Assembly: GCF_002865645.1 (NCBI RefSeq)
Contig: NW_020194619.1
Coordinates: 1,152,442 to 1,216,441 of the forward strand
Reading direction: 5' to 3'
DNA length: 64,000 nt
Origin: Hyaloscypha bicolor E
Taxonomy: Eukaryota > Ascomycota > Leotiomycetes > Helotiales > Hyaloscyphaceae
Below, piece after piece: positions 23,893 through 36,477 of the stretch (positions within the stretch are counted from its first letter, which is position 1; the number at the start of each line of letters is the position of its first letter). The notes under the pieces are model-generated. The model saw only the letters and a program-made list of their open reading frames with translations. It did not search any database and had not been told where the DNA came from. A program made the translations under genes and the position numbers.

Positions 23893-26800
23893 ATGGCGCA
23901 AATGGCGCGTGGAGAAGGTTACCGGGAGGAGCAGACCAGCGACGAAGATGGTATCGTAGCTAGAAACGGTCGAGGGATGAGGACGGATGAGTACATCGAA
24001 AGCAAGTTCCCTTCGCAGCAGACCGGCGCATCTACTGACATCTTCAGAAATCGTAGGCCCAGCCCGATCCGAAAGCGATACCGACTCCGATGTCGAGATA
24101 CCAGATGTGAGACCCTCTCCGAAGCGCAAGTTAGATGGCAAACCATTAGATAAGGGGAAAGGGAAGATGGAGAAGTCTCTCTTCTCGGATGACGAGGATA
24201 TCTACGAGAAATTCAAGAACAGGAAATCGGAGAAGAGAAAGCAAACAGCTGCTACGAAGAAGAAATTAGCTACGAAGACGAAAGATGCAATCGCAAGTAG
24301 GAAAAAGGCCAAGGATAATGGAGAGGAACCAGCGGCCAAGAAGCAAAGGATATGGGGCGAAGAGTCGGACTATGAGATGGACGAGGATATTCCCGATTAT
24401 CTGCATCAACGCAGAAAGGAGTTCGAATCGAACTATCATAAGTTGGCTGAGGGAGGCCTCCGTCTTCCGCCAAGGTACGATGAGATTGAATTCTCGGATG
24501 ATGAGATGCTTGCGGAATTGGAGGAACGACCAGACTTCCCTCCCACTGTCGAGACCTCGAGGCCGTATAAGGATATCGAACTGCCGCACTCTCTGGGTGT
24601 TATACCGGCTTCCATTGCCCAGTATTTGCGAGATTATCAAGTCGACGGCGTTGCCTTTCTGCACGAGTTATTCGTGTACCAAAAGGGTGGTATTCTTGGC
24701 GACGATATGGGTTTAGGCAAGACTGTACAAGTTGCTGCATTTTTGACCGCGGCATTCGGCAAAACTGGCGATGAGAGGGATGCAAAGCGTATGCGAAAGA
24801 TGCGAAGATCTCGATCCAAACCATGGTACCCTAGAGTACTGATTGTCTGCCCTGGGTCTCTAATCGACAACTGGAAGAACGAGCTGGCACGGTGGGGCTG
24901 GTGGCAAGTCGATAAATACCACGGAACTGCTCCTGAGAGAGAGGCAGTTCTTCAAGCTGCTATGTCAGGACGGCTCGAGGTTGTCATCACTACCTACACA
25001 ACCTATCTTTACCACAAGAGCGAAGTGAACATGGTCGTATGGGACTGTGTGGTTGCAGATGAATGCCACATTCTGAAAGACCGGAAATCGCAAACGACGC
25101 AAGCCATGAATGAGTTAAACGCATTGTGTAGGATCGGTCTCACGGGAACGGCGATCCAGAACAAGTACGAAGAACTCTGGACGCTCCTGAATTGGACGAA
25201 TCCAGGCCGTTTTGGGCCTTTGTCTACCTGGGTATCGAGTATCAGTGATCCATTGAGGATAGGGCAATCGTGAGTGCAAACGCCCTTTCTCTTCTTTCAC
25301 TAACTCTCGTAGCCATGACGCCACATACCATCAATTGAAGCAAGCACGGCAAACGGCGAAAAAGCTGGTCGAAAACTTGTTGCCGCAGTTCTTCCTCCGC
25401 CGCATGAAAAGCCTTATTGCTCATCAATTGCCAAGAAAGACGGACAAGGTAGTGTTCTGCCCGCTCACTGATCTCCAAAAATCTGCGTATGAACTTTTCC
25501 TCGAGAGTGATCTTGTTGAGATTGTCAAAGAGTCCTCGGAAATGTGCGAATGTGAGTCGGGGAAGAAAAAGGGATGGTGCTGCTATACCCATACACCAGA
25601 CTCCAATACGAAGTGGCAGGCAGGTTCTCTGTTCAGATGAAAAACGTCTCTGATCTGGAATAGGCACTTGTATTCCCTGTTATCATGACACTGCAGAAGT
25701 TGTCAAATCACCTCGCACTTCTGATTCCGAACTCTCTGGATGCGGGTGAGAAGCAACAACGTGATTTGGAGTTTCTGCAGAAGATGGTGCCGGATCGATG
25801 GGAAGAGCTCTATGCGAACCGAGAATCCCTGTTTAATCTTTCCAATCCTGACTTCTGCGGAAAGGTAAATTAGTTAATTGAACTGTGGGTCAATTGCTAA
25901 CAAGATCAGTGGAAAATTCTCAAGAAACTCCTCAAGTTCTGGCATGAGAATGGGGACAAAGTTCTCATTTTCTCACACAGCGTTAGGCTTCTGAAGATGT
26001 TGGAGCATTTGTTCAAGCATACGAGTTACAATGTCAGCTTTCTCAGTGGATCAATGCCGAATGAAGATAGGCAAAAGACAGTTGATGACTTCAATTCCGA
26101 TCCTGGGCAGTTTGTGTTTCTAATCTCGACAAAAGCTGGAGGTTAGTGAAATGATTGAATCCTGCTGCATCCGCTAATTTCTGCAGGCGTTGGTCTCAAC
26201 ATTACCTCCGCTAATAAAGTCGTGATTTTCGACCCTAATTGGAATCCGAGTTATGACCTGCAAGCTCAAGATCGAGCATATCGTATTGGACAACTCCGCG
26301 ATGTCGAAGTCTACAGATTGGTGTCTGCCGGAACAGTAGAAGAGATAGTCTACGCTCGCCAAATCTACAAACAGCAGCAGGCCAACATCGGTTACAATGC
26401 CTCCACAGAACGTCGATATTTCAAAGGCGTTCAAAACGCAAAGGATCAAAAAGGCGAGATCTTTGGCCTCGACAATCTGTTGACATTCCATGGAGATGAT
26501 ATTGTTCTCAGAGATATCGTCAACAAAACCAACGTCGCAGAAGCCAGGCGAGGCGTCGAGATCATGGACTTCGACATGGATGATGCTCTGAACGACGAGG
26601 ACAACCCTCTAAAGGTCGAAGATGATAGCAAAGGGGATGCAGCAATGTCACAGCTCGTTGCTCTTATCACCGAAGGAGAAGACCCGAAGAAGAAGATAAA
26701 GAAGGAGAAGCCCAAAACCGATGCTATCCAAGCGATTCTCGCCGCTGCTGGGGTGGAGTATACGCACGAGAATTCCGAAGTCGTGGGTTCATCAAGAGTC

Positions 26801-27202
26801 GAGGCTGAGCTTAGCAGGCGGGCAGAAGAGGCTGGGAATGATGTCGACTATGGCGAAGAACGACTGTTTTCTGAGTCTCGGGCGGGATTGGGGACGCTGG
26901 GGAAGATCCAGTATAGGTTTCATCCTCCGGAGGGCGTTATGATGAGGCAATTTTGTACAATGGCCAAGACGTTTGGGTTTGCCAGCGCTACGGAGTTCGC
27001 GTTTGTGGTGGAAGGATGGACTCAGAAGCAGAGGACGGACTGTTTGGAGAGATTCTATCTGAAGAGGAAGGAGAGACTTGCCGAGATGGATGCAGAGAAT
27101 GGTAGGGTTGAGAGCGTGTATGATACCACGGCGGATCTGGGTGTTGATACGAGCATGGATCTTGGCGTTGATGATGGCGAAACGGACGATGATGAATTAT
27201 GA
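23893..27202 (+). CDS. SNF2-family DNA-dependent ATPase, ERCC6L2/Rad26-like
   Basis: Exons 23893-23950, 24048-25269, 25313-25619, 25664-25864, 25910-26141 and 26187-27202. The ATPase lobe 1 has GGILGDDMGLGKT (Walker A), VVADECHILKD (motif II, DECH) and LTGTAIQNKYEELW. Lobe 2 has VLIFSHSVRLLKMLEHL, LISTKAGGVGLNIT and QAQDRAYRIGQ (motif VI). The basic N-terminus resembles a nuclear signal, and the C-terminus has a conserved-looking FHPPEGVMMRQFCTMAKTFGF block. Such motors translocate on duplex DNA and act in transcription-coupled or replication-linked repair. The intron at 25620-25663 starts GC (CAG/GCAGGT); no GT donor there keeps the frame. The first exon is uncertain: the ATG at 23987 would give an unspliced alternative start. 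Confidence 0.88.
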
Positions 27203-27389
27203 TGGATGGATGATACCCCGGGACTTCAGGCGTTTGGGAACAGGCTCAGCAACAATACGCTGTATAAATCTACCGGTTGCTCTCTACACACATGCTTTTA
27301 TCGCACGAGACCTTCCACCGACAAAACGGGTATTCAACCAGACCCCCACCCCCAAAAACCGAATACAAAGAATCTAAAAATAAGCTAAT

Positions 27390-28450
27390 CTAGTCAGATG
27401 CAGTCCCCTCATCCTCGCTCCTCGTCTTCATCTCCTTCAGCCCGCCCTTCCCCTTCCCCTTCCCACCCTTCTTAGCCTTAACGCCCTTCCCCCTCAATCC
27501 AACCGGGACCTCCTTCCGCACCTCTCCATCCTCATACAAAACACCAATATCCGCCCTCCTGGCCACAACCTTCTTCCAGTACTTCTTGCTCACCTCGCCC
27601 TTGACATCGCCCTCGGTTACGATCTGCCCGTTCTCGAGGCGAGACCAGGTGATCTTGGGCTGCGCTTCCATCAACGAGCGGAGCGGGAGATAGATGCTTA
27701 CGTCGGCGTCTGAGGCGGCCTTGATTTCGGACCCGTCGGAGGCGATGGTGAGTGGCGAGAACGAGAGGACGGCTTGGCCGCCGGCGCGCTTGATGCAGCC
27801 GGATGCCAAGATGAGCGGGTAGTTTGCGTAGGAGGTTTCGTAGACGATCAAGTCCGGCAGGTCTTCGGTTGTGAGGGAGAGGAGCGTGAGTTTTGGTGCT
27901 GATGCAGAGGTCGGGGATGTGGGGGCGGCGGACGGCGCCAGGCGGATCAGGTAGTCGGAGGCGTCGAGGTCTTCTTCTTCCGTGGAAGATGGCTTGAGTT
28001 TCATGGAGAAGCGGGATTTGGAGGCCGGAGAGGCGACCAGGGATTGGAGTTCTGGGAAGGTGACTTGTAGGGCGGAGAGGTGCGGTTGTGCGAGCTGAAG
28101 GGGAGCACGTGTTAGTGAAGTGATGTGTGCAATTGGAAAGGGGGAGAACGGACCAGGTCTTCGCAATTGACGAAGCCTTCAGAGTCCGCCACGAGCTTCT
28201 CTTCTCCTTCGTCTTGCTCGGAGCCTTCTTCGATTGTGCGTTTCAGGACCCAGGTCAGGGCCTTGGAAACCATGGTGTCTCGCTCGTCGACGATGGAGTA
28301 GCCGCGGCCGCGAGCCTTGTTCCCTTTTGCTACGCTGCCGCCGTGGCGCCCTCGGCCGTGACGAGAAGCGTTGGGGGAGATGGGGGAAGGGGCCATGATT
28401 TCATGGTTGGGGGAGAGGGATTGGAGGGGCTGGAGAACTGCTGCTGCCAT
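27390..28450 (-). CDS. Tpt1/KptA-like RNA 2'-phosphotransferase homologue lacking the usual active-site signature
   Basis: Exons 28450-28154 and 28094-27390 give 333 aa. The Tpt1 layout is recognisable: VSKALTWVLKR, GFVNCEDLLAQPHL, YPLILASGCIKRAGGQ, ADVSIYLPLRSLMEA and KKYWKKVVARR. Authentic Tpt1 removes the splice-junction 2'-phosphate from tRNA using NAD+, with a conserved Arg-His-Arg-Arg set in LRH, QGHS, HGT and RxHIH contexts. Here LRH reads LKR, the QGHS position reads APSA, and HGT reads YET. The protein also has a Gly/Arg-rich N-terminus and a Lys/Gly-rich C-terminal tail. It may be a non-catalytic relative, or an enzyme with a different active site; a true Tpt1 would then have to be encoded elsewhere. 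Confidence 0.7.
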
Positions 28451-29235
28451 TTTGAAAGAGTGATTGTACGAAGTTTTTCGGGAAGAATGGGTATCTTGGA
28501 AGGAACTGAAGATGAGAAGGAAGAGAAGCTGAAGAGAGAATTTCTGAGCTGAGACAAGAGGGAGGGGGAAGAGGGCAAGATATATGGTATCGTCTTTCAG
28601 CAAGACGGTGAGACACATCTTCCTTTTCCCACTACGGCATGCAATGCATATATCAACAAAGACCAGACCAGGCCCAGCCACTCACTGCCAGCCAACGGTC
28701 TCCCCTCCACCTTCCTGGATTATCCTTCGGCTAGCCTGCATATCAATGCACCAAGTCATAGGTGCCTTCCTCCTCGGTTCGTACCTAGCAGTGGGGTCGT
28801 TCCTGCAAGGCCAGATTTGGATAGATGGCGGTGTGGAGATCGGAGACTGATCTGTGGACCGCCCGTGTGACAACGAATATTAGCCTGACGGCACGACCCG
28901 CTTATGGACACTTGCGAGACTCTTATGCGTTCGGTTTGGGGAGCGCCGGAGTTGTACATGGCGCGTACAGTAGCAGTAGGCATGAGAGGAGCGGTGTACA
29001 ATCTGGTTTGAAAGTAGGTGGCGAGGCGAGTCACGTGTTTCGCCCCTTGGCAGCTGCAGCACATTTTCATCCCACTTTGAGGAGGAGGTTGGGGATACTT
29101 TAAAACGAGATGCCGAGATTTCCTGGTCATATTTGTGAGACTATTGTTGACACCGTAGCTTGTCCGAGGACTTCTATGTATAACTCACAGGTAAATCCAC
29201 CTCGCGGCCTTATTAACGTATTCTACTCTAAGCTA
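28451..29235. other. Intergenic, no gene recognised
   Basis: About 785 bases between the Tpt1-like promoter side and the MFS 3' end. Short open frames only. Confidence 0.5.
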
Positions 29236-31296
29236 CTACAACTCTAATAACGACCTCAATAAAGGTCTATTTTCGGCTTCCGCCTCAGCTTCTGCTTCGT
29301 CGTCACCTTCTAGTCTTATTTCATGGCCATTGCCTTCTCTGACCCAATTACTCGCCACACAACTAAACGAAGCAACAATCGCCAAGCCCCAGAACACAGC
29401 AGCAACAACCCCATTCCGCAGCCCAAGGCCGTAAAGGAATCCTCCCAAGGCGGGGCCAACAGTTCTTGCTGCACTGCTCGCAGTCTGACCAATTCCATGT
29501 ATCGTCCCGAGAACACTAGGATGTGGACTGCAATTGTTGATTAGGATTGTCGTAGCAGGCGAAGCGAACGTTTTCCCGACAACCTGTAGGAAAAGTACAC
29601 TAGTGATTGAAATCCAAATCGGCCAGCCAGTCTTCTGAGAAGGCGGTGGAGTCGTGGAGGGGATCAGAGAGAGTAAGGGAGCCAGTATATAGACGAATGG
29701 GAAGCAGTAAAGGAAAATTCGCCAGGAGCGAACGGTGCCGAGTCGGTCGTTGACCAAGGGATATATGAACAATTGCATTGAAATGCCGATGGAGCCCAAA
29801 ATCGCCATGGCAAAGCCAACACTGCGCGGAGGGAGCCCAATTCCTCCGGTAAACGTAAATGGGGGGTGAGGTGTGTAATCTGGTGGTGCCTTGGCCGGGT
29901 CGTAAACCGGTGTCGAGAGGAACGAGTACCAAACATTATTAAACGTGCCCATTGAGCCAGCCATGAGCGCGTGACATATTAATGTACAAATGACATTATA
30001 AGTGAAGATTCGACGGAAAGGAAGTTTGTTCTTGTAGCGTGGTGCGATGTGTTTCTTGGGTTTCGGAGGCTCGTACTCAGTGACCGATCCATCGTGGGAG
30101 TCGAGTAGGGATTCGTAACTTCGGTATCCTGATTTCTCTCCTTTGAAAATTCTTCTGAGAGATCCTGCCACTTTTCGGCGAAAGTGGACGCCACGATCGT
30201 GCTCTTGAGCATATCGCTCATGGGTCTACATTGTCAGTCGGCTTCCCCCTCGATCGAATTTGGTCACTTACCTCCTCGAGACCAAAAAATATAAAGCATG
30301 CAGCGCAAAACAAGAAAATTGCGCTGATAATATTCGGGGGCGAGTATGGGAACTTTTCCAGCCATTTGATGCCTGCAAAAATGCTGGGATAATTCCCAGC
30401 GGGATCAGAGGTCAAACCTCCCATCATTGGGCCAATAATAACGCCAATGTTCGCACACATTGGGAGAATCAGAAAAGCTCTTGACTGGTACCTGCGCTTA
30501 TTAGACCTCGTCTGGAACATCATCTCTGGAACTCACTTCTTCTCCCTAACAATTTCACTAACCATAGTCCTCATAACGCCAACATTTCCATTCAAAGCAC
30601 CTCCCAGCATCCTGAAAATCAAAGCTTGCCAAAAAGTGGTCGCGAATCCGAATCCAAGACACGAAATCATTGTACCAGAAAGGCCAATCAGAAGCACTCT
30701 TTTTCGTCCTCCATGATCGGAAGCGCGACCCCATAACCTGCGTAATATGGTCAGTGACACAATTACACATAGAACTTCTTCGCCAACACCTACATCGCAG
30801 TACAAAGTTGGGCCGCAGCAAAAGAACTCTGCATTATTCCCGCTTGTGAAGCAATAACGGAATCCGGAAGGCTCCTGTCAAAAGATTTTAGTTGGTAGAA
30901 CAAATATGACTATCACGTGGTCAGCATGATATCATGCATATGGTTCCTGCATATACTCACACGGAGAGAAGTTTGGACCAGGGGTTCCGCAAGTCGAGCA
31001 GCAGTCAAGATGGCCAATTGACCTTTGTGCGGCAAACTGCTCCAGGTGACCGGTTTGGGTTTCTTGACAGGCAATTCGATTTGCAGCGGATCCTCGTCTT
31101 CCTCGATAAATGAGCGTCTTCTCGCCCGGTCGTACGGCACCTCGCTGCCAGAGCCTCCATCGTAGTCGTTTCCATGGGGCGAGACATCAGAGGACTTGTC
31201 GCTGTCGGTGTCGGACTGCGCAATGGTCCCATAGTCGCTGACCACCGACCTGATCGACCTGACCGACCTCGCGGACGATTTGGACGAGGTCGACAT
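29236..31296 (-). CDS. Major facilitator superfamily transporter
   Basis: Exons 31296-30961, 30909-30794, 30737-30537, 30491-30272 and 30225-29236 join in frame to 620 aa. MFS marks are seen in the 2-3 loop (GRASDHGGRKRVLLIGLSG, the motif-A region) and in TM5 (LILPMCANIGVIIGPMMGGL). A Ser/Asp-rich cytosolic N-terminus and a long central loop (KKHIAPRYKNKLPFRR) separate the two six-helix bundles. The C-terminal half carries ASPATTILINNCSP and GTIHGIGQTASSAART, as in fungal zinc-induced-facilitator-like/YCR023C-type proteins. The substrate cannot be read; metal-chelate, toxin or peptide export are options known for relatives. The start is uncertain: ATG at 31296 is the first in frame, but an ATG at 31441 (MSFFAAEGTG) could be a spliced first exon. 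Confidence 0.85.
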
Positions 31297-32946
31297 CCTG
31301 CGCAGATCTGCGATGCCGGGTTCTGGTTCTTGCAAGGGCAAGAATTGCTTGGCCGCTTCGTCCTCAGGCGATTCCCGCGGTCCTCATCCGCCTGCAATCC
31401 CTCGAATGAATACCCGTGCCCTCTGCGGCGAAGAAGCTCATGTCAAAGGCGGTGATAGTTCATGGTGGTGGTCAAGGAGAAGTAAATTTAAAGTAAGATA
31501 AATGTTGAGAGGAAGGCAATAAAGTATTTACGCCTCCACAACACGCTATCCTCAACTGGTGACACCCTAGCATGAGCGACGGCAGGTGCGCCATGCACCC
31601 CTGAAATTCCCTGAAGCAGGCGAGGCGTGTTCTACGAGCAGGCGGCGTTGACGCCACACGGGCTACGTTCTGTGTGTATTTAGGGGGAGGGGGCGGCGAT
31701 GAAGAGTGAGATTCCTCTTCACCCCGGTCCTGTCACTTCAGGCGAGATCTGCAATCGCCTTGGCTCTCATGGAAAAATCCATTCCTAAGAGGCTGAGATG
31801 GAATTGGAACTCTTGGCCTCTGGGCCCGGCTGAGTGTGCGGATAAGTCAGGCTGACACTGCAGCGGGCGTGACTGACGCCACGGGCATCGGCAGAAAAGT
31901 ACAGTGCGGTAAAAGAGTGAGTGGTGTCTGTGAATGCCGCCTCGCGGGGCTGTGTAGCCTATCACGTCATCGTCGGGGAGGAAGGGAATCAGGGATGCAC
32001 AAATGGAAGGGCGAGATCTTGTTCTCCGTGACACCAAGAAAATACTTATTTTGTGAGGCGTGAGGCACAGCACGGATATGGTATCTCGGTAGCGAGACCC
32101 GGCCCAGCAAGCAGTTTGTTGGTAATGTGTTCGGATCGGGTATGTCGGTGTGTGGGGTCCTGCTTTATCCGCCGGCATTGTCGACGTTAAGGTTATAAGG
32201 CCGGAGTCCTGTGTACCTTAATTCACAAATCAATCAACCATATGCTTTTGATTCGGCCAGATAATCTTGGTGTCTTGGACTATGAAATTGCTGGTTCTGA
32301 TATAGGTCAATATATTCTCCTTGGCCGTTTGTGGCGTATTGGAATTTGGATCTCAGCCGCTTCATGGGTTGGTTGGTTTTCACATCACGTGAAGTGAAGC
32401 TCTTAGCTTGGCGTTGTGCTTCGTTCTGCAGATGTGCTGGTATCTGGATCTTCGGACTCATTTCGTACATTCATGTTGGGGACGGAGACTACGTTTGGAC
32501 AGAGGAGCTTTGGCTTGCCCCTGATGTGCTCTCGCGAGTCAGTATTCCTCTGGCAGTAACTTAAATGTACTACCTCTAGTGGAACATTCGGAAGAGAAGG
32601 AGTGTTTAAGAATTCGCAGGGACACGTGGAATATCTCGGAGGGAAAGCGTGTTCGGAAGAAACGGAGTTAAAGTTCCAGAACTCGTGGGACATTCAACTT
32701 TAAAGCCACCTCAATGGGCCGCCGATGCTCAGGGCTTCCTGCAAACGAACCATGTTCCACGAGCACAGGAGAACAAACAGATAGAAGGAGCAAGGCGCTC
32801 AATCAGAATTGTATTGTCCAATTGTATTTTCTTCACACAAATGCATCTTCAACCATCTCCTAACGCCAAACTTACTCGAACAAACGCCTCGCAATGCCAT
32901 CATACCCAATGTCCCTCATATCTAGTTAACGCCTATCATGTCTCAT
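31297..32946. other. Intergenic, no gene recognised
   Basis: About 1.65 kb. A 146-codon minus frame (31738-32178) and a 96-codon minus frame (32403-32693) show no motif, repeat or signal peptide, and no splice partner was found, so neither is called. Confidence 0.4.
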
Positions 32947-34432
32947 CTAAACAAATGTTCTCCCCTCTTGCGGAGTCTGATAGCTGTAATTCGGCGGGGG
33001 ATAGTTCATCGGCTGTGGCGGGTGCTGCTGGCCATTGTTATAACTCCCTAAATCGATGTTGCTGCCCGACGGTCCAGAGTTCCACGGTTGACTTTGATAC
33101 CCATCCGAATCTGACATATTTCCAATCGGGCTCTTCTTGGAGTCGCTTCGCCATTTCCAGAACCAAATTGGGCTGAAGATGATCACCATGAGCAGAGTCA
33201 GAGCGAGAAGTGCCCAGTTGTATTTTGAGTTGAGAGCGAGAGGGAATCCGAGGAAGCCGTTGGTGATTCCCGCCAGGATTACAACTCGGCCGAGCCAGAC
33301 GTGGTATGGGGCCAGCTTTGTGGGAGCTTGTGTTTTGTTGTACATTCGGTGGTGCAGGAATCCAAGGGCGAACTGTCCGACCATGGCGAATATGATGAAG
33401 ATACCGAAGATCTGATGAGCGGAATTCCAGCTCTTGGACTGTGGATTGTGTTAGTAAATGAGTAGCCCGAATTGAGACCGACTTACCCTATTGTACATCG
33501 TTCCGGCATAGATTCCCAAGAAAGCTCCAATAAGGGCCAAAGCAGCCGACGCCGTTTAGTTCAAGCCGTGCCATCTTGGGCTCTTCAACACTCGCAGGAT
33601 CAAAACACCAGCCGGCATAAGTCCCACAAAAGCCAAAATCATGACACAGGCGTGGAGAGGAGCAGAGAAATCATGATCTGTCGTATCCTGTGTCTGAACC
33701 GTGCCGGAAGAATCAGATGTCGCAACAATGGGAATCTGTGCAGCTCCAACCGCCTTCGTCAAATCCATCGTGAACGCTCCATATGAAGCGTGACGCTTGA
33801 TGCCCGCAGAGAGAGAATTTGAGTTTATGTTCCCATCCGGTCCGGTTGCGAATATGAACTTCTCTGCCGTATTCGCAGGATCGATTTTGCTTCCCTTCCA
33901 AGACCTGCAATTCGAGCATATAGCGTTGACTGTCATATTGCCATTCGCAATGCCCGTGCCAGGCTGGACTTGGATGGTGACGTCTTTTGTGTAGGAGGGC
34001 TCGGTATGGCCAGATGACAGTCTGGGCGAAATCGTTACGTTCTTTCCGGTGGAGTCTGTGTATACCATAAATATCAAGGTGTTGTCCATCTTGTCGTTTC
34101 CCATTCCGATGGCCTAGAAGACGTCAGCTGTTAACTCCAATGCTGGCGTGCGCGGATCGTACCATCCACGAGAAGCTGGCAGAAGCCTGCATGGAAAAGT
34201 ATAGGTCATTGTTGGAGTCATTTTGGGGGATGTTGAGCGCAAAGGAAATGGTTTGGTCGCTGGCAACAAATCCAGAAGCAACCGATGTTACTACGGCTGT
34301 AGTCGTTGTGATGAAGAAGCCTGTCCCAACTGTCAGCAAGCGCGTTCCTGGCTAACTTAAGCTGCAGCTCCGTCCCACAGTGACCCGGTTTTACATACCC
34401 GCAATGGCCAGTGCCGAGCCTATTCGCACCAT
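32947..34432 (-). pseudogene. DOMON-cytochrome b561 membrane protein with an in-frame stop
   Basis: Exons 34432-34399, 34329-34163, 34113-33487 and 33438-32947 keep one frame for 440 codons except for a TAA at 33558-33556. The first part is a signal peptide (MVRIGSALAIAVGTGFFI) and a CDH-type cytochrome (DOMON) domain with haem-ligand candidates Met (FSMQASASFSWMAIGMG) and His (RHASYGAF). The second part is a b561 bundle with His in SAPLHACVMIL, NSAHQIFG, GFLHHRMY and PYHVWLGR. The stop sits in HGLN-stop-TASAALALIGAF, where relatives read HGLNQ, so CAA has become TAA. Such proteins pass electrons across the membrane. If the stop is real, only the DOMON domain and the first helix would be made. 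The rest of the frame is intact, so the lesion is recent or an error. Confidence 0.8.
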
Positions 34433-35931
34433 ATTTCGTTTCTATTATTTCGTTACTCGTGAAGGGTCGTGAAGTTAATTGAGGATGCGAGGCTTTGTGC
34501 CGTAAGATGAGATGGAAGAGCGTTTAAGCTATCGATTTCCTTTTTACGCAGCGCAGATCATCATATATGTTCCTCCTTGTCCGTTCCGAGTAGGGGCTGG
34601 GGCAAAAAAATGTCACCGAGCGCTTCAGTATGGATGGGCGCCAAATTTAAACCTGATTTAGCCTGTCAAATTGCGATTTCAGCCGTCAAAAAGTGGTACT
34701 GTAACCTCCCACTTCAACTTATACCCGCTGCCAGCAAGCGCTTATTCAAGAGAGGAATTCAACGTCCGGCAGTTCAAGGAAGTTACTTGGAACTTATTTC
34801 AATTATCTCTGTTTAAAAGCGATGTTAGACGCTTTTGCTGGCGAGTTGAGCACAAAATGAGCCTCGCATCCCGTTTCACAGCTTCAGTTCATACAGTGAG
34901 GAACTGCCTTGGGTCCCGAATAGTGCAGGCTCAGGTGTCAAATATAGGAACCTTGAGTAATCTGGCTGGTTCAGCTCGGTGGCTCTCGAGACGGATTTGT
35001 AAAACCTCTCGTATGATTGGGTGAAGTGTGCGAAGAATCAGTGGGGCGCTGAATGCTGTGGCTGTGCTCAGGGGCTCGACACGAGTGTGTGGCGATGAGA
35101 GTGTCACCAGTTCATCACTCTCCCCCCTTGAATAATTATGGGTGGGTCCTTTGGTAACGCCACACTGAAACTTCCTCAATATCCCCGAATTAGGAAATAT
35201 CAGGTGCTTTCAAGAACTCCTATTCGCTGTAGACCCTTGATTAGCCCGTGCAGGCGTGGTGTTATAAATACCGAGACCAACAATTATTCAAGGGGGATAG
35301 TATCTCTCAAAATATCTTTCGTCCAAGGTTTTCAGCTTCTTATGCAAGAATCTTCGGATCTGCCAGCTTTTGAGACTCTGCCATCCAGCGATTGAGTCGC
35401 GACAAGTGGAACAATATCAATGCTGAACAACGCAAGTATTGCTGACCTCCTTGCCGGAGTAAGGAGAAGCTTTATCTTATTGAAAAGCGAAGTGGCCAGA
35501 GCCTAATGGGATTTCAAAATGATCTTGGAAATTGTCTCGACTTGAACGATATCCAGCGTCATGGGTCGGAAGAGATATGTTAGATTACTTGCTTAACGTC
35601 TCTGCTCTAATTTGAACTGTGCAACCTTGAGATATGAAGTTATCCCAACGTGACAACCATAAGTAGGAGCGCATCTTTAAAACAAATTGGAAAATTTAAT
35701 CTATGGACTTCGTGTAGGAACTAATTTATTAGTCTATTCACCGGAGCAATTAACATGGGAAGATGGTTACAATATTTAGGAAACTCCCACTTTGCTTTGA
35801 CCGTTCAACTTCCACTGAACAACCTCAATAGACCGCCCAGAGTCGAACCACCAGACTCGAACAACCAGAGCCGAACATCCATTGTTGACGAACCACAATC
35901 TGAACATAACAACAGGTAGTTGCCTCCCACA
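34433..35931. other. Intergenic, no gene recognised
   Basis: About 1.5 kb with mixed composition and short frames only. It separates the b561 gene from the accessory family at 35.9 kb. Confidence 0.4.
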
Positions 35932-36477
35932 ATGGAAGCCTCTCGCTTCTCCTCAGTTCGCGATCAGATTATCACGAAGGCGAGAGCACATCCCTATGAA
36001 CTATCGACCCTCGAAATCGTCGAGAAGATGAAGAAAATGAGAGAACTCATCGAGTTGCACAAACCAAAGACCTACAATACCTGCTTCACCAACGAAGAGC
36101 GACGATGGCTGGCCGAGCTTCTTTGCTGGGAGTCCATGTGTATTGCCTCCAACCCCCTACTCCCTTGACTACCACTATTTGCTAATTTAATTCCAGTTCC
36201 TGACTCCAAAACCAAATTCCCAGGCAAGCGACCGCGCAACCCAGCTAAGCAGCTTCCCGTCAGCATTGGCTATGTGCCCCAGTGCGAGCAGTGCATGCAA
36301 GAGGGACGATCGGCCACGGATGAGCAGTGTCCTTATATCCGCATGGTCTCTTGTTCGCGAGAGGACCATCCTGATTATAAGACGAGGCTGGATATGGAGA
36401 ATGGTGTTGATCCGACATGTCCGGCTTGTCATAGTGAGCGAATGGGGGAGTTGAAGGATGGGTGGGTGTTTGTGTAG
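35932..36477 (+). CDS. Small Cys-containing protein of unknown function, family member 1
   Basis: Exons 35932-36139 and 36197-36477 give 162 aa. Family unknown. The first exon is Glu/Lys/Leu-rich and helical and ends in ERRWLAELLCWES. The second begins PDSKTKFPGKRPRNPAKQ and has a Cys pattern CEQC, then QCPYIRMVSC, then CPAC near the end, which could bind zinc. The donor is GTATTG; it is chosen over GTGTAT two bases upstream because the latter leads to a stop after two codons. A truncated copy (36879) and a weaker relative (38851) follow on the same strand, so this is a local tandem family. Confidence 0.6.

Noticed and set aside
29323..29544. Frame antisense to the MFS gene
   Set aside because: Shadow of the conserved transporter on the opposite strand.
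31738..32178. A 146-codon minus-strand open frame
   Set aside because: No family feature, no splice partner, Ser/Arg/Pro composition typical of chance frames.
33556..33558. Alternative genetic code with TAA as Gln
   Set aside because: TAA serves as stop in other genes here and CAA is used for Gln elsewhere; the two cases look like mutations.
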